Assembly (NCBI GenBank): GCA_034007745.1
Contig: JAVEQI010000038.1
Location: 1-24,226 of the forward strand
Direction: 5' to 3'
Source: Desulforapulum sp034007745
GTDB lineage: Bacteria > Desulfobacterota > Desulfobacteria > Desulfobacterales > Desulfobacteraceae
DNA: 24,226 nucleotides
Under the pieces are notes generated by a model. It was not told the origin of the DNA. It ran no database searches and saw only the letters and a list, made by a program, of their open reading frames with translations. Each line of letters opens with the position of its first letter. Within the stretch, counting starts at the first letter, position 1. The position numbers and the translations under genes were made by a program. Below are positions 23,873 through 24,226 of the stretch, piece after piece.

Positions 23873-23899
23873 CACCCTGGAGCTAAAAGCTCCAGGGTG
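23873..23899 (+). terminator. Terminator of the rhodanese-cytochrome operon
   Basis: A perfect 12-bp stem (CACCCTGGAGCT / AGCTCCAGGGTG) with an AAA loop lies 11 bases after the cytochrome b stop. It is followed by TCTTTAC. It is a strong stem with a modest T tail. Confidence 0.78.
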
Positions 23900-24073
23900 T
23901 CTTTACATAATCCACATGTCCTTACGGACACAACGAACGCTGAAACACGATAGTACAGGGCGGGACCAGTGTTATTCCGCCCCTTTGGTTATCCTGTCAC
24001 AACGAACAATGAAAAAACAATTGCTGTTAACCACCGGTACCCAGCACCTTATTTTTCATATGAAAAACGCAAA
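23900..24073. other. Intergenic region between cytochrome operon and rRNA genes
   Basis: No gene was found; a 116-codon open frame across 23835-24185 overlaps the terminators and the 5S gene and is rejected. A GGGCGG/CCGCCC hairpin (23958-23982) is a weak possible terminator. CACAACGAAC is repeated at 23929-23938 and 23998-24007. Confidence 0.5.
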
Positions 24074-24109
24074 AAAGCCCCGACCATCATTAAAGATGGT
24101 CGGGGCTTT
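24074..24109 (-). terminator. Terminator of the rRNA operon
   Basis: A perfect 15-bp stem (AAAGCCCCGACCATC / GATGGTCGGGGCTTT) with a 6-base loop lies just past the 5S 3' end. On the minus strand it runs into TTTTTTGCG, giving a strong intrinsic terminator for the rrn transcript. Confidence 0.9.
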
Positions 24110-24120
24110 GTATAAAGATA

Positions 24121-24226
<106 letters not shown>

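Overview
The window looks like chromosome of a Gram-negative, anaerobic Desulfobacterota-type bacterium, probably a sulfate reducer of the Desulfobacteraceae kind. This is inferred from the gene mix: an eight-haem c-type cytochrome with a b-type partner, sigma-54 regulation, a DmdC-like long acyl-CoA dehydrogenase, outer-membrane lipoproteins and an Mla/MCE lipid transporter with STAS fused to the permease. No species can be named from sequence alone. Most genes are housekeeping or envelope genes, and I see no integrase, transposase, phage gene or CRISPR array.

Layout. (1) 1-6400: the start of a NagD-like HAD phosphatase (minus, cut by the window edge); two adjacent lipoprotein genes (DUF4398, then DUF4398-like plus OmpA); a DUF488 and an antibiotic-monooxygenase-fold gene; a membrane-anchored DUF2914 protein; ssb (minus) with a strong terminator; and a THUMP/RlmL-like RNA methyltransferase. 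(2) 6400-8520: an acyl-CoA dehydrogenase (minus) with an 18-bp perfect palindrome upstream that resembles TetR-type FadR operators. (3) 8640-12590: a four-gene MCE/Mla-type lipid transport operon (STAS-permease, ATPase, MCE protein, PqiC-like lipoprotein) behind a long leader with potential hairpins. (4) 12770-16090: minus-strand genes for an EamA transporter, AroB and DAHP synthase, the last preceded by a promoter and an intrinsic terminator that looks like an attenuator. (5) 16380-18370: a hotdog thioesterase, an alpha/beta hydrolase and a UPF0316 membrane protein.

(6) 18520-23900 is the most interesting part. A PAS/sigma-54 activator with an unusual four-cysteine PAS segment is divergent from a five-gene operon: tandem rhodanese, a 57-aa DsrH/TusB-like protein, a small exported cytochrome-like protein that has lost its haem motif, an octahaem cytochrome of the tetrathionate-reductase (OTR) family with a C-terminal membrane anchor, and a di-haem b-type membrane cytochrome. 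The intergenic region holds a near-consensus sigma-54 promoter (TGGCATG-N4-TTGCAT) and, 100-150 bp upstream, a cluster of TTAAC dyads that fits an enhancer. Together this looks like a locally regulated quinol-linked periplasmic respiratory module for a sulfur or nitrogen oxyanion, with sulfur-handling accessory proteins. (7) The right edge holds the end of an rRNA operon: a 5S rRNA on the minus strand followed by its terminator.
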